64,000 nucleotides of DNA, taken from positions 1,424,501 through 1,488,500 of the forward strand of contig NZ_CP070506.1 in the NCBI RefSeq assembly GCF_016925675.1. Direction: 5' to 3'. A model generated the notes under the pieces. That model was not told the DNA's origin and ran no database searches. It worked only from the letters and a program-made list of their open reading frames with translations. Origin of the DNA: Pseudomonas hygromyciniae. GTDB lineage: Bacteria > Pseudomonadota > Gammaproteobacteria > Pseudomonadales > Pseudomonadaceae. Below, one piece after another: positions 27,218 through 35,560 of the stretch. The translations under genes were made by a program, and so were the position numbers. The first letter of the stretch is position 1, and every line of letters begins with the position of its first letter.

Positions 27218-27942
27218 TGACCCTGCGTGCTGGGTGGCTGGCAGCGCTGCTGCTGGCCGTGAGCCTGACTGCCCAGGCGGCGCCGGATTTTCCGGCGCTG
27301 ACCGGGCGGGTGGTCGACAACGCGCAGATGATCGACCCGCCGGTGCGCGCGCAACTGAGCCAGCAATTGCAGGCGCTGGAGCAAACCAGCGGCGACCAGA
27401 TAGTGGTAGTCACGGTGCCCGACCTGCAAGGCCTGCCCATTGAAGACTTCGGTTATCAACTGGGCCGGCACTGGGGTATCGGCCAGAAGGGCAAGGACAA
27501 CGGCGCGCTGTTGATCGTGGCCCGGGACGAGCGCCAGTTGCGCATCGAAGTGGGCTACGGCCTGGAAGGCGTACTGACCGACGCGCAGTCGTGGGTGATC
27601 ATCAACCAGGTAATTGCGCCCAAGTTCAAGGCGGGCAATTTCACCCAAGGCATCAGCGACGGCGTTGCCGCCATGATCCAGGTGGTTGGCGGCGAGCCGC
27701 TGGCCGTGCCGGCCCATGTGGCTGACCCTAACTTCGCCAAGGACAACCCGGTGTTTTCCATCGGTTTGTTCATTCTGTTGCTGGTGGTGTTGTGGCTGTG
27801 CAATCGCATGGGCCTGCCGGTAGGCGCCATTTTGCTGGCGATTCTCAGCAGCAGTGGGCGTGGCGGCGGTGGCGGCGGGGGCGGTGGCTTCAGGGGCGGC
27901 GGTGGCGGTTTTGGCGGCGGCGGGGCTTCGGGTGGCTGGTAA
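27217..27942 (+). CDS. TPM-domain membrane protein, YgcG-like, Gly-rich tail
   Basis: 241 residues. Signal peptide ending TAQAAP, TPM domain (FPALTGRVVDNAQMIDPPVR ... SGDQIVVVTVPDLQG ... IEVGYGLEGVLTDAQS), one membrane helix FSIGLFILLLVVLWLC and a glycine-rich tail with long Gly runs ending GGW. YgcG/TPM_phosphatase-fold proteins are linked to membrane protein quality control; the biochemical role here is unknown. It is translationally coupled to lemA. Confidence 0.88.
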   Translation: MTLRAGWLAALLLAVSLTAQAAPDFPALTGRVVDNAQMIDPPVRAQLSQQLQALEQTSGDQIVVVTVPDLQGLPIEDFGYQLGRHWGIGQKGKDNGALLIVARDERQLRIEVGYGLEGVLTDAQSWVIINQVIAPKFKAGNFTQGISDGVAAMIQVVGGEPLAVPAHVADPNFAKDNPVFSIGLFILLLVVLWLCNRMGLPVGAILLAILSSSGRGGGGGGGGGFRGGGGGFGGGGASGGW

Positions 27943-27970
27943 TGACAATAACTAAAGAGCATCTACAACC

Positions 27971-28588
27971 ATGGCTTTACTGACAGAACACGAGCAGCGC
28001 CAAGTGGCCGAAGCGATCGCCAGGGTCGAGCAACAGACCGACGCCGAACTGGTGACCGTGCTCGCCGCCCGCGCCGACGACTACGCCTACATCCCGCTGC
28101 TGTGGGCCAGTGTGGTGGCGTTGGTGGTGCCGGGGATCGTGCATTACCTGTCGGGCTGGTTGACCATGCACACGCTGCTGCTGGCGCAATGGGCGACGTT
28201 CATTGTGCTGTGCCTGGTGTTCCGCCTGCCGGCCATCACCACCCGCCTGATCCCGCGCTCGGTGCGACATTGGCGCGCGTCGAACCTGGCACGCCGGCAG
28301 TTCCTGGAGCAGAACCTGCACCACACCCTGGGCAGTACCGGGGTACTGATTTTTGTCAGCGAGGCCGAGCGTTACGTGGAGATCCTGGTGGATGACGGGA
28401 TTTCCCAGCGCCTGGATGACAGCAGTTGGGATGCCATCGTCAAGACGTTTACCCAGCAGGTGAAACAGGGGCAGACGTTGAGCGGGTTTATCACCTGCAT
28501 CGAGGCCTGTGGCGAACTGCTCAAGGTGCATGTGCCGCAGACCCACACCCGTAACGAACTGCCCAACCGGCTGATCGTCCTCAAGTAA
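27971..28588 (+). CDS. TPM-domain membrane protein, second copy
   Basis: 205 residues. Short TPM domain split around two membrane helices (YIPLLWASVVALVVPGIVHYL and LLAQWATFIVLCLVF), with RRQFLEQNLHHTLGSTGVLI and YVEILVDDGISQRLDDSSWD of the TPM fold. No signal peptide. It follows the first TPM gene by 28 bp and completes the lemA operon; a REPIN follows its stop. Confidence 0.85.
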   Translation: MALLTEHEQRQVAEAIARVEQQTDAELVTVLAARADDYAYIPLLWASVVALVVPGIVHYLSGWLTMHTLLLAQWATFIVLCLVFRLPAITTRLIPRSVRHWRASNLARRQFLEQNLHHTLGSTGVLIFVSEAERYVEILVDDGISQRLDDSSWDAIVKTFTQQVKQGQTLSGFITCIEACGELLKVHVPQTHTRNELPNRLIVLK

Positions 28589-28607
28589 CCTGTGGGGGGC
28601 TGCCGTC

Positions 28608-28694
28608 TGTGGGAGCTGGCTTGCCTGCGATAGCATCACCGAGGTGTGACTGACACACCGAGGTGGCCGCATCGCAGGCAAGCCAGCTCCCACA
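28608..28694. repeat. REPIN, GGAGCTGGCTTGCC type
   Basis: TGTGGGAGCTGGCTTGCCTG at the left and CAGGCAAGCCAGCTCCCACA at the right, with CACCGAGGTGTG/CACACCGAGGTG in the loop. Confidence 0.9.
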
Positions 28695-28812
28695 CAAGCC
28701 AGCCCCCCCCACATTTTGAATCGCGCTGACCGTTGGGCAAATTACTCCGTGCCCTGAGCCCCCCATCCCCCCTAAAATGCCCGGCATTCCCTGCCCGAGG
28801 CGTTTTTTGTTC

Positions 28813-30030
28813 ATGTCTGTCACCCCTACACCTGCCAGCCCCGCGCCGGATCATCACGCCCAGTTCATCGAACTGCTGCGCGCAAGTCTTGAGCAGAACG
28901 CTTTTATCAAACTGGTGCTGGCCAAGTACGTGGGTGATGAGGTTGACCTGCAACGCCTGATCATCAAGCCAGTCACGGTCAAGGAGCAGGCATGCCTGTC
29001 CTTTGTCTATCGCTACAAGACCCGCGATATCACCAAGAACTTCGCCCTGGCCGACGGCGTCGCGCTGATTGCCGAGCTGCTGCCGACCTCGTTCAAGAAC
29101 GCGCACCTGTTGTCGTTGACCGACGAAGCGCAGTTGGAATACAGCAAGAAGAACAAAAGCTCGCTGTTCAAGAGCAAACCCCAGCAACTGCGTGAAGCGC
29201 CGTCGGCCGAGCACAACCGCGAGAAAAACCGCTTCCTTGACCTGACGCGGCCCTTTCTTGCCGACCTGGGCGTGACCAACGCCAAGCACGAGCTGATCCC
29301 GGCGATGTCGCGCAAGTGGAAGCAGATCAATAAGTTCATCGAGGTGTTCAGCCATGCGCTGACCTCATCCCCCTTGCAACTGGACCGGCCAGTGCGGGTC
29401 GCGGATTTTGGCTCGGGCAAGGGCTACCTGACGTTCGCCATCCATGACTACCTGCGCAACACCCTCAAGGCCGAAGGCCAGGTGACGGGCGTGGAGTTGC
29501 GCGAAGACATGGTGACCCTGTGCAACAACGCCGCCGCCCGCCTGGAACACCCGGGGCTGGTGTTCAAGTGCGGTGATGTGCGCAGCGTGGCGCCCAGCGA
29601 GCTGGACGTGATGATCGCCCTGCATGCCTGCGACATCGCCACCGACTATGCGATTCATACCGGCATCCGCTCCGGGGCGTCGATCATCATGTGCTCGCCG
29701 TGCTGCCACAAACAGATCCGCTTGCAGATCCAGAGCCCGGCGCTGCTCAAGCCGATGCTGCAATATGGCCTGCACCTGGGCCAGCAGGCGGAAATGGTCA
29801 CCGACAGCTTGCGCGCGTTGTTCCTGGAAGCCTGTGGCTATGAGACCAAGGTGTTCGAGTTCATCTCCCTGGACCACACCAACAAGAACAAGATGATTTT
29901 GGCGGTCAAGCGTGCCGAGCCTTTGGACAATGCGCAGTTGCTGGAGAAGATCCGCGAATTGAAGGCGTTCTACCAGATCAGCGAGCACTGCCTGGAAACC
30001 CTGCTGCGCGCCGATAATTACCTGCCCTGA
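28813..30030 (+). CDS. Class I SAM-dependent methyltransferase (Methyltransf_32/METTL25-like)
   Basis: 405 residues from ATG 28813; an ATG 12 codons upstream gives a Pro/Cys-rich extension unlike the family. The SAM-binding motif I is VADFGSGKGYLTFAIHDYL, followed by VTGVELREDMV and the conserved MIALHACDIATDYAI and MCSPCCHKQIR. The N-terminal 140 residues are a charged, family-specific domain. The SPCCHKQ motif is shared with the METTL25/RRNAD1 group, whose substrates are poorly known. It is flanked by REPINs on both sides and is monocistronic. Confidence 0.82.
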   Translation: MSVTPTPASPAPDHHAQFIELLRASLEQNAFIKLVLAKYVGDEVDLQRLIIKPVTVKEQACLSFVYRYKTRDITKNFALADGVALIAELLPTSFKNAHLLSLTDEAQLEYSKKNKSSLFKSKPQQLREAPSAEHNREKNRFLDLTRPFLADLGVTNAKHELIPAMSRKWKQINKFIEVFSHALTSSPLQLDRPVRVADFGSGKGYLTFAIHDYLRNTLKAEGQVTGVELREDMVTLCNNAAARLEHPGLVFKCGDVRSVAPSELDVMIALHACDIATDYAIHTGIRSGASIIMCSPCCHKQIRLQIQSPALLKPMLQYGLHLGQQAEMVTDSLRALFLEACGYETKVFEFISLDHTNKNKMILAVKRAEPLDNAQLLEKIRELKAFYQISEHCLETLLRADNYLP

Positions 30031-30050
30031 GCACCACGCAGAACCAAAAA

Positions 30051-30141
30051 TGTGGGAGCGGGCTTGCTCGCGAAAGCGCTGTGTCAGTCGCCGTATGTAT
30101 TGACTGACCCACTGCTTTCGCGAGCAAGCCCGCTCCCACAT
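30051..30141. repeat. REPIN, GTGGGAGCGGGCTTGC type
   Basis: TGTGGGAGCGGGCTTGCTCG and CGAGCAAGCCCGCTCCCACA arms around a loop with CAGTC/GACTG pairing. Its right edge touches the stop codon of the EamA gene. Confidence 0.9.
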
Positions 30142-31041
30142 TTAGATTGCATGCGGCTTGGGAGAGGGCGCTGGCTGCACAGCCGTCTTGCGCCCCAGCA
30201 TCACCGTCACGATCACTCCACAGGCAAACAGCCAGGTGATCGGCTCGATGTGCTCGCCAAAAAACAGCGCGGAAAAGGCGATGGTGAAGAAGATCTGCAG
30301 CAACTGGATCTGGCTGACCCGCGCGATTCCGCCCATGGCCAGCCCGGCGTACCAGGCAAAGAACCCCAGGAACTGCGAGAACAACGAGACGTAGCCGAAC
30401 GCCCACCAGGTGCGGGCCGAGATGGCGCCTTCGTGTTGCAGCGCCAGATAGGTCACCGGCCCGATCAACAGCGGCGTCGATAGCACCAACGCCCAGCAGA
30501 TTACCTGCCAGCCGCCCATCTCCTTGGCCAATCGACCGCCTTCGGCATAGCCCAGGCCACCCACGGCAATTGCCCCAAGCATCAGCAAATCACCGGCCTG
30601 GATGCTGCCCGCGCCGGTGATCAGCGCATACCCGAGCACCAACGCACTGCCCAGCGCCGCGCAGGCCCAGAAGGCTTTTGACGGACGCTCATGGGACAAC
30701 CACGCCGCGTACAACGCCACGCACAAAGGCTGTAGGCCGTTGACCAGGGCGCCGTGGGAGGCGGGCAGGGTTTGCATGGCCCAGGCCGACAACACCGGGA
30801 AGCCGAGGATCACGCCGGCAATCACCAGGCTCAGGCCGCGCACCTGGCGCCAGGTCGGCCAGGCTTCGCGGCGCCACAGCAACAGCAAGGCTGCTGGCAC
30901 CGCCGCGAACAAGGCGCGGCCCAGGCCATTGAGCAACGGATGGATTTCCTGCACCACGATGCGGGTGAAGGGCAGGGTCAGGCTGAAGATAACGACGCCG
31001 AGCAGGCCGAGGGCCATGCCGGTGTTTTCGCGCGAACTCAT
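30142..31041 (-). CDS. EamA/DMT-family exporter
   Basis: 299 residues with ten predicted membrane helices in two EamA repeats. The N-terminal repeat reads GLLGVVIFSLTLPFTRIVV and the second AGDLLMLGAIAVGGLGYAEG. Conserved DMT ends QILLQ-type IQLLQIFFTIAFSALFFGEH are present. These carriers export amino acids or other metabolites; substrate unknown. Its TAA lies immediately before the REPIN. The 117 bp between it and the TonB receptor stop contains only a hairpin. Confidence 0.87.
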   Translation of the reverse strand: MSSRENTGMALGLLGVVIFSLTLPFTRIVVQEIHPLLNGLGRALFAAVPAALLLLWRREAWPTWRQVRGLSLVIAGVILGFPVLSAWAMQTLPASHGALVNGLQPLCVALYAAWLSHERPSKAFWACAALGSALVLGYALITGAGSIQAGDLLMLGAIAVGGLGYAEGGRLAKEMGGWQVICWALVLSTPLLIGPVTYLALQHEGAISARTWWAFGYVSLFSQFLGFFAWYAGLAMGGIARVSQIQLLQIFFTIAFSALFFGEHIEPITWLFACGVIVTVMLGRKTAVQPAPSPKPHAI

Positions 31042-31090
31042 GGGAGCACCCGGATCGAATGGGCTGGAAGATGCTGCTCATCTAGCCACA

Positions 31091-31111
31091 AAGCCCGCAG
31101 GACGCGGGCTT
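31091..31111 (-). terminator. Hairpin after the TonB receptor gene
   Basis: AAGCCCGC/GCGGGCTT stem with a 5-nt loop, 48 bp after the receptor stop. The T-run on the reverse strand is short (TTTGTGG), so terminator strength is uncertain. Confidence 0.5.
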
Positions 31112-31158
31112 ACAGCTGGGTGCAGATTGAACCGTACAGTTCCTGTAGGCGCAGGGGA

Positions 31159-33726
31159 TTAGAAGAACCGGGTCACGCTGATCTTGGCATTGCGCCCGAC
31201 GCTGGTGGCGCTGTCGCCACTCAAGGCGGGCATGTAGCTGCGGTTGAACAGGTTGTCGACGGTGACGTTGACTTCGGTGCCCTTGAGGTACGCCTGTTGC
31301 GGCGTCCATTTGGCGAACAGGCCCTGGGTATCGTAGCTGGCGTTGGCGTACTGGTCGTAGAACCTGTCGCCGAAGCTACTGCTCAGGCCGCTCGAATACT
31401 TGTCGCTGGGCAGGCGGTCGGTCTTGCGCACGAACTGGCCTTGCCAGCCCATTTGCGCATCCCAAGCGGGAATCTTGGTCCCCAATACTGCAACCCACTT
31501 GGCCGGTGGAATGTCGCGGGCCCAGACGTGGATGTCGGTCGCCCACGGGTTGGTGTAGGGGTTTTCGCGCTTGCCGGTGGCCCACGAGTAGCTCAGGGAG
31601 CCGAACAGGTAGGTCGAGTCGTAGTAGCCTTCGAGCTCGAAGCCCTTGATGGTCATGCTGCCGACGTTGCGGTAGTTGGTCTTCGACGCTGCGTCGGTGC
31701 AGACCTTGGCGATGGAGCCTTCCATGTAGTTCTGTTGCTGGCAGCCGAGGCCGGTGGCCTTGAAAATCTCGTCTTCGATCTTGTTGTGGAACAGCGTCGT
31801 GCGCAGTTGCAGGCTGTCGCCGCTGGCAATCACGTTGGCGAAGCTGGTGACGTTACCCACGGTAATGGCGGTGATGCGTTCCGGGTCGAGGTTGCGGCTG
31901 GTGGAGGTGCGGCTGCCCAGGCCCTGGACTTCGTATTGTTCGTCGATCACCGGCGCGCGCCAGGTCTTGCTCCAGTTGGCGAACATCACCACGTCCGGGG
32001 TGACTTTCCAGAACACCGCCAGGCGTGGCGACCAGCCGGCATAGGTGCGGTCGCCGTAGTCATGGCCGTAGGCCGGATCGGGGTTGCTGTAGTACGGCGC
32101 ATCGTTGGCTTTGCCACGGTTGAGCACGTGGTCATAACGCAGGGATGGGGTGATGGTCACGTCGCCCAGGGTTACCGCGTCCTGGATGTAGAACGCGTTG
32201 GTGTCGACCTTGCCGTGGGGCATGAACGCCGGCTGGAAATGCCCGTAGTTGTACTCAGGCGTCTCGTACTTGGCGCCGGGCATCCAGCTTTCGGTGTCGC
32301 GGATGTGCTTGCGGACCTGCACCCCGGTGGTCAAGGCATGGTCCAGCGGGCCGGTGTTGAAGCGGCTGATGTTGCGCAGTTCAAGAATCTTGTCGGTGTA
32401 GGCGGTGTCCATTTTGCGCCCGCCGCTCGACAGGGCAATGACGGCCGTGGCGTCGCGCTCGTCGGTCTGGTCGGTGTTGGACTCCGAGTAGCTGAGCTTC
32501 ATGTCAATCAACGGGTTGTCCAGGGGCTGGTATTCATACTTGCCCGACCAGGTGGTGTCGACAGTGGTGCGGTTGGCCAAAAAACGTTTCAAAGCGCCCT
32601 TGTAACCGTAGCGGTCGATATCGTCCTTGCGCGGTGGCGATGGGTAACTCCTGGCCGAGAACGGCGTCCAGCGTTCGCTGTTGGCTCGGGAGTAGGAGAA
32701 ACCGAGGCTGTGCTCATCGGTGAGGTACATGTTCAATTTGAACAGTTGACCGTCCACATCTTGTGCGCTGTTGGGCAGGCGCTGCGGGTTGATCGGGTAG
32801 TCCTTGCTGTTGTAGTCGCGCTTGTCGGCCAGCTTCATGTCGCCGCCGTCGCGCTTGGTCAGGTAGGCCAGGGCGTCGATGCGCCCGTCCTCGGTACGGC
32901 CATACACGGCGCCGGTGTAGACCTGTTCGTGGTCGTTGCTGGCATACCCGTATTTGAGCATCGCTCCGCTGTTGCGCCCGTCCTTGAGCAGGTCCGGCGC
33001 ATCCTTGGTGACCATGTTGACCGTACCACCGAACCCACCGTTGCCGGTGAAGGCCGAGTGCGGGCCTTTTTCCACCTCGACGCTCTTGATCATCTCGGGC
33101 TCGATAAACACGGTGCCTTGCTGATAGCGCTCGAAACCGCTTTTGGCCGCGCCATCGACGGTCATCGGCACGTCTTCGGCCTCGCCCATCCCGCGAATGT
33201 TGATGATCTGCCCGCCCGGTTTCATCGAACCGCCCATGGTCACCCCTGGCAGCGTCTGCACCAGGCTGGCGATGTTGTTGGGTTGCAGGCGGTCGATATC
33301 GGCCTGGGACAGGGTCGAGCGGCCGACGGTGCTGGCATCGACTTCGTTGCCGGTGCCGATCACGCTCAAGGCGTCCAGTTGTAAGCTGGTGCTGTTGGTG
33401 GTGCGGCTTTCCTCGGGGCGCACGACATAGGTGTTGCCCACTTTGATCAGGGTGAACGCGCCGGTATTGAGCAGAGTGCGGATCGCCACTTCGGGGGTGA
33501 AGTCACCGTTGATCGCGGGCGCCTGGATATTCTTGAGCAGGTCTTCGTCGAACAGCAGCTGGATTTTTGCCTGTTGCGCCACTTGGCTCAGGGACATGGC
33601 CAAGGGTTGGGCGGGCAGTTGCAGCTTGAACGACTCGGCCTGGGCCGTGAGGCTGACGGCCAGGCAGGTGGCGATGAGTGTCGGTTGAAGAAACAGGTGC
33701 AGGGCAAGGCAAGGCGCGCGAAACAT
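31159..33726 (-). CDS. TonB-dependent receptor with N-terminal signalling domain, heme/hemophore (HasR) type
   Basis: 855 residues from ATG 33726 with GGGGGA upstream; a TTG four codons earlier is less likely. Signal peptide ends TAQA-ES. The STN signalling domain follows (LAMSLSQVAQQAKIQLLFDE ... TLIKVGNTYVVRP). The TonB box region is LQLDALSVIG, then the plug (QTLPGVTMGGSMKPGGQIINI, KGPHSAFTGNGGFGGTVNMV) and a 22-strand barrel ending SVTRFF. NWSKTWRAPVIDEQYE resembles the FRAP-type segment of heme and hemoglobin receptors. With the sigma/anti-sigma pair upstream it forms a cell-surface signalling unit. A HasA hemophore gene, usual downstream of hasR, is absent, so the ligand call is tentative. 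Confidence 0.85.
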   Translation of the reverse strand: MFRAPCLALHLFLQPTLIATCLAVSLTAQAESFKLQLPAQPLAMSLSQVAQQAKIQLLFDEDLLKNIQAPAINGDFTPEVAIRTLLNTGAFTLIKVGNTYVVRPEESRTTNSTSLQLDALSVIGTGNEVDASTVGRSTLSQADIDRLQPNNIASLVQTLPGVTMGGSMKPGGQIINIRGMGEAEDVPMTVDGAAKSGFERYQQGTVFIEPEMIKSVEVEKGPHSAFTGNGGFGGTVNMVTKDAPDLLKDGRNSGAMLKYGYASNDHEQVYTGAVYGRTEDGRIDALAYLTKRDGGDMKLADKRDYNSKDYPINPQRLPNSAQDVDGQLFKLNMYLTDEHSLGFSYSRANSERWTPFSARSYPSPPRKDDIDRYGYKGALKRFLANRTTVDTTWSGKYEYQPLDNPLIDMKLSYSESNTDQTDERDATAVIALSSGGRKMDTAYTDKILELRNISRFNTGPLDHALTTGVQVRKHIRDTESWMPGAKYETPEYNYGHFQPAFMPHGKVDTNAFYIQDAVTLGDVTITPSLRYDHVLNRGKANDAPYYSNPDPAYGHDYGDRTYAGWSPRLAVFWKVTPDVVMFANWSKTWRAPVIDEQYEVQGLGSRTSTSRNLDPERITAITVGNVTSFANVIASGDSLQLRTTLFHNKIEDEIFKATGLGCQQQNYMEGSIAKVCTDAASKTNYRNVGSMTIKGFELEGYYDSTYLFGSLSYSWATGKRENPYTNPWATDIHVWARDIPPAKWVAVLGTKIPAWDAQMGWQGQFVRKTDRLPSDKYSSGLSSSFGDRFYDQYANASYDTQGLFAKWTPQQAYLKGTEVNVTVDNLFNRSYMPALSGDSATSVGRNAKISVTRFF

Positions 33727-33843
33727 GAAATCCCCCAAGGCGGCTAAATAGCCAAAAAGGCATGCGTATCAAACGCAGACCTGAGGAAGACGCGGCAGGA
33801 AAAAAAATCCTCACATGCGAATGCAAAATATTCTCAAGTGGTG

Positions 33844-34812
33844 TTATTTGCGCGCTTCGATACGGATCCTACCGTCGGCCAGGGGCACGGTTTTCACCGG
33901 CAGCAAGGCAGGCAGTGCGTTGAGCAACGCGTCCGGGTCATTGACATCAAGATTGCCGGAAACCTTCAGGTGCGCCACTGGGCCATCGGCCAACACCACG
34001 GCCTTGGGCCGGTACAGGCTCAGCTCATCCAGCAGGCTGGCCAATTCACGATTACGAAAGGACAAGTGCCCACTGCGCCAGTCGGCGACTTCGCCCGCCG
34101 CCAGAGTCTGTTGTTGCATGGAGCCCTTGGCGTAGCTGTAGGTCGCCCGTTGTTGGGCGCCGAGCATGATGGCGCTGGCTTTCTGGTCGGGGGCGAAGGC
34201 GACTGTCCCGTGGGCCACGCTGACCACCAGTTGTCGCTGACCGCGACGTACATCAAACGCGGTGCCCACCACCCGCACGTCGGCCTCGCCAGCGCGTACG
34301 AACAGTGGTCGTTCCTTGTCGGGCGCCACCTCCACGTACAACTGGCCATGGTCCAGGTGGATCACGCGGCGGTGGGCATCGAAGTCCACCCGCAACCGCG
34401 TGCTGGCATTGACGTACAAGGTGCTGCCATCCGGCAGGGCCAGGGTGCGCATGCCTTTGTCCTGCGCCGCGACCTCAGTGTGATAGAGCCCACGCGGGGC
34501 GCCCAGGTTACTGGCGAGCAAAGCGCAGACCAGCGCGGCAGCCACCGCCAGCGCCGGACGCCAGGGCGCGGGCTTGCGCGTGGGCAAGGGCACGGGTTTG
34601 TTCAATTGCTGCAGTTCGCCAAGATCGGCCCACAACTGTTCGAATTCGGCGTAGGCGCGCGCATGGGCCGGCACGGCGTGCCAGGCGGCGAAGGCCTTGC
34701 GGTCCTGCGTGCCAACTTCGTTGCGATTGCGTGCAAACCAACTGGCTGCCTGGGCATCGATGGTGTCGTGTTCATCAATTCCGTGGCCGTCGCGGTTGCT
34801 CAAGCGGGTCAT
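33844..34812 (-). CDS. FecR-family anti-sigma factor / signal transducer
   Basis: 322 residues from ATG 34812, which overlaps the sigma-factor stop (ATGA). N-terminal DUF4880-like helix region (IDAQAASWFARNRNEVGTQD), membrane helix ALAVAAALVCALLASNLGA, then the FecR periplasmic domain (RTLALPDGSTLYVNASTRLRV, RPLFVRAGEADVRVVGTAFDV) and a C-terminal STN-interacting part (VSGNLDVNDPDALLNAL). It holds the ECF sigma inactive until the receptor's signalling domain reports ligand. A longer open frame upstream overlaps the sigma gene and is not the start. Confidence 0.9.
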   Translation of the reverse strand: MTRLSNRDGHGIDEHDTIDAQAASWFARNRNEVGTQDRKAFAAWHAVPAHARAYAEFEQLWADLGELQQLNKPVPLPTRKPAPWRPALAVAAALVCALLASNLGAPRGLYHTEVAAQDKGMRTLALPDGSTLYVNASTRLRVDFDAHRRVIHLDHGQLYVEVAPDKERPLFVRAGEADVRVVGTAFDVRRGQRQLVVSVAHGTVAFAPDQKASAIMLGAQQRATYSYAKGSMQQQTLAAGEVADWRSGHLSFRNRELASLLDELSLYRPKAVVLADGPVAHLKVSGNLDVNDPDALLNALPALLPVKTVPLADGRIRIEARK

Positions 34813-35348
34813 TCTGGCTGCTCCTTGCCCGGGTCTTTTTGAAGTCGCTGCTTGCAGTGCAGCAGGGCAAAGGCGATGTGCTTTTCCACCATGCTGATCG
34901 AAACGCCCATGCGCTCGGCGATCTGCGCCTGGCTCAGGCCTTCGAAGCGGTGCAGCATAAGGGCTTCTCGCCTGCGGGGCGAGAGTTCGGCGAGGACTTC
35001 TTTCAACTGTTCCAGGCGTTGGAGGCGTTGAGCAGCGGCCATGGGATCGTTTTGCTCGTCGATGACAGGCTCGGCGTGCCATTCGGCCTGTGCAGGGTGG
35101 ACGCTGTGCCGCACCTTTTGTTTGCGCCAATGGTCACGCAACAGGTTGCGTGCCATCTGAAACAGAAAGGCCCGTGGCTGCTCGACCTTGGTCCGGTCGT
35201 TGTAGTCCAGCCATTGGGTAAAGACATCCTGGGTCATGTCCGCCGCGTCGCTGGCGTTGTCCGTGCGTTTGCGCAGGTAATGCAGGATATCTGCATAAAA
35301 TCCGCGAAAGGCGTCGGCCGACAACGGGTCGGGCTTGAAACGAGACAT
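34809..35348 (-). CDS. ECF sigma factor, FecI/HasI-like
   Basis: 179 residues. Region 2 is HYLRKRTDNASDAADMTQDVF with ARNLLRDHWRKQKVRH; region 4 is LKEVLAELSPRRREALMLHRF and SQAQIAERMGVSISMVEKHIA. These are typical of iron-starvation sigma factors. The order sigma, anti-sigma, TonB receptor on one strand is the classical cell-surface signalling operon. A Fur-box-like sequence lies just upstream, so iron repression is expected. Confidence 0.9.
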   Translation of the reverse strand: MSRFKPDPLSADAFRGFYADILHYLRKRTDNASDAADMTQDVFTQWLDYNDRTKVEQPRAFLFQMARNLLRDHWRKQKVRHSVHPAQAEWHAEPVIDEQNDPMAAAQRLQRLEQLKEVLAELSPRRREALMLHRFEGLSQAQIAERMGVSISMVEKHIAFALLHCKQRLQKDPGKEQPE

Positions 35349-35387
35349 GGATATCCTTCTTGACGCAGCACGCTGCAGAAAAGTCGC

Positions 35388-35413
35388 GAATGATATCGAG
35401 AACTATTGCTATT
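35388..35413 (-). promoter_or_regulatory. Fur-box-like sequence upstream of the ECF sigma gene
   Basis: Reverse strand reads AAATAGCAATAGTTCTCGAT followed by ATCATT, an AT-rich partly symmetric stretch resembling the Pseudomonas Fur consensus. It begins about 40 bp upstream of the sigma start codon. Match is imperfect. Confidence 0.45.
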
Positions 35414-35447
35414 TGTCTCCGTGAATTTATAGGCCTATGCGATCCAA

Positions 35448-35538
35448 TGTGGGAGCGGGCTTGCTCGCGAAAGCGGTGTGTCATTCAACACATCCAGCGT
35501 CTGACCCACCGCTATCGCGAGCAAGCCCGCTCCCACAT
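35448..35538. repeat. REPIN, GTGGGAGCGGGCTTGC type
   Basis: TGTGGGAGCGGGCTTGCTCG and CGAGCAAGCCCGCTCCCACA arms with GCGGTG/CACCGC inner pairing. Confidence 0.9.
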
Positions 35539-35560
35539 GGGGTCTCCAGTGAGGCTGGGA

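Noticed and set aside
30754..33384. 876-codon forward frame opposite the TonB receptor
   Set aside because: Antisense shadow of a well-supported gene; composition is Val/Gly/His-rich with no domain.
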